A stretch of 64,000 bases of DNA from Brumimicrobium sp964585545. GTDB taxonomy: Bacteria > Bacteroidota > Bacteroidia > Flavobacteriales_D > Crocinitomicaceae. Location: the NCBI GenBank assembly GCA_964585545.1, contig CAZPDT010000012.1, positions 46,354-110,353 on the forward strand, given 5' to 3'. Below, one piece after another: positions 63,922 through 64,000 of the stretch. The translations under genes and the position numbers were made by a program. Positions within the stretch are counted from its first letter, which is position 1. The number at the start of each line of letters is the position of its first letter. Under the pieces are notes generated by a model. It was not told the DNA's origin, did not search any database, and saw nothing but the letters and a program-made list of their open reading frames with translations.

Positions 63922-63945
63922 TTTTCATAAAGAAAACCAGGATTT
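63908..63945 (-). terminator. Rho-independent terminator of the rRNA operon
   Basis: AAATCCTGATTTTC (63913-63926) pairs with GAAAACCAGGATTT (63932-63945) with one G-U, loop of 5 nt; on the minus strand a T-run follows. It lies directly after the 5S rRNA 3' end. Confidence 0.85.
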
Positions 63946-63950
63946 AAAAA

Positions 63951-64000
63951 GTGGCGTCGACTTACTCTCCCACCCTCAAAAGGGCAGTACCATCAGCGCA
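63951..64000 (-). rRNA. rrf: 5S ribosomal RNA, 3' end (truncated by window edge)
   Basis: The minus-strand sequence reads GCTGATGGTACTGCCC, then GGGTGGGAGAGTAAGTCG and GCCAC, the usual 3' third of a Bacteroidota 5S rRNA. The 5' part and the rest of the rRNA operon lie beyond the right edge. Confidence 0.85.

Noticed and set aside
1..64000. CRISPR arrays and tRNA genes
   Set aside because: No regularly spaced direct repeats of 20-40 bp and no cloverleaf with TTCGA-type T-loop were found by reading; the intergenic repeats are irregular in spacing and orientation.

Overview
The window comes from an AT-rich Bacteroidota genome, most likely class Flavobacteriia. The evidence is a flexirubin-type pigment locus, two proteins with type IX secretion (T9SS) C-terminal sorting domains, the block bamD–rpoZ–coaBC–DUF4835–recN that is typical of flavobacteria, promoters of the Bacteroidota kind (TTTG at -33, TAnnTTTG at -7), and few Shine-Dalgarno sequences.

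About 135–28,820 is one biosynthetic locus for a flexirubin, that is an aryl polyene (APE) acid esterified to a dialkylresorcinol (DAR). A tyrosine ammonia-lyase gene (minus strand) diverges from an eight-gene plus-strand operon (1,738–13,185): flavin halogenase-like oxidoreductase, FabZ-like dehydratase, small exported protein, glycosyltransferase-DUF2062, giant MMPL exporter-acyltransferase fusion, CrtI-like oxidoreductase, C45 acyltransferase/hydrolase lipoprotein, and phenylacetate-CoA-ligase-like enzyme. It converges on minus-strand genes (28,820–13,459): phosphopantetheinyl transferase, DarA, DarB, two hotdog proteins, a small basic protein, a BtrH-like acyltransferase, an ABC transporter, a thioesterase, active ketosynthases, a stand-alone ketosynthase-like domain, ACP, a chain-length-factor-like subunit, a polysaccharide deacetylase, LolA, a lipoprotein and a methyltransferase. 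The likely logic is: Tyr to p-coumarate, activation and loading on ACP, extension and dehydration to the polyene; DarA/DarB make the resorcinol; an acyltransferase joins the halves; halogenase and methyltransferase decorate; MMPL/LolA/lipoprotein/ABC proteins move the pigment to the outer membrane. No ketoreductase and only one ACP are visible, so at least one step must be supplied from outside the window.

29–36.5 kb holds a TPR-SpoIIE phosphatase, a T9SS propeller-like protein, a VWD-domain protein and pckA. 36.6–42.1 kb is a minus-strand housekeeping operon (bamD to a DUF423 gene). uvrB diverges from it at 42.3 kb. 44.5–60.6 kb carries DinB/NlpC, glyA, an M16 peptidase pair, ridA, a GT2 fusion, a 2-oxoacid dehydrogenase E2, GDPD, a DEDDh exonuclease, an FAH-family protein, two alpha/beta hydrolases and a lipoprotein. 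A T9SS surface protein with four Ig-like repeats follows. The right edge cuts into the 3' end of a minus-strand 5S rRNA gene with its terminator.

A modular dispersed intergenic repeat (core GAATAGTTCGGGTTAA) occurs about a dozen times. No CRISPR array, tRNA or intact insertion sequence was seen. All family assignments are from reading motifs; no database search was run.
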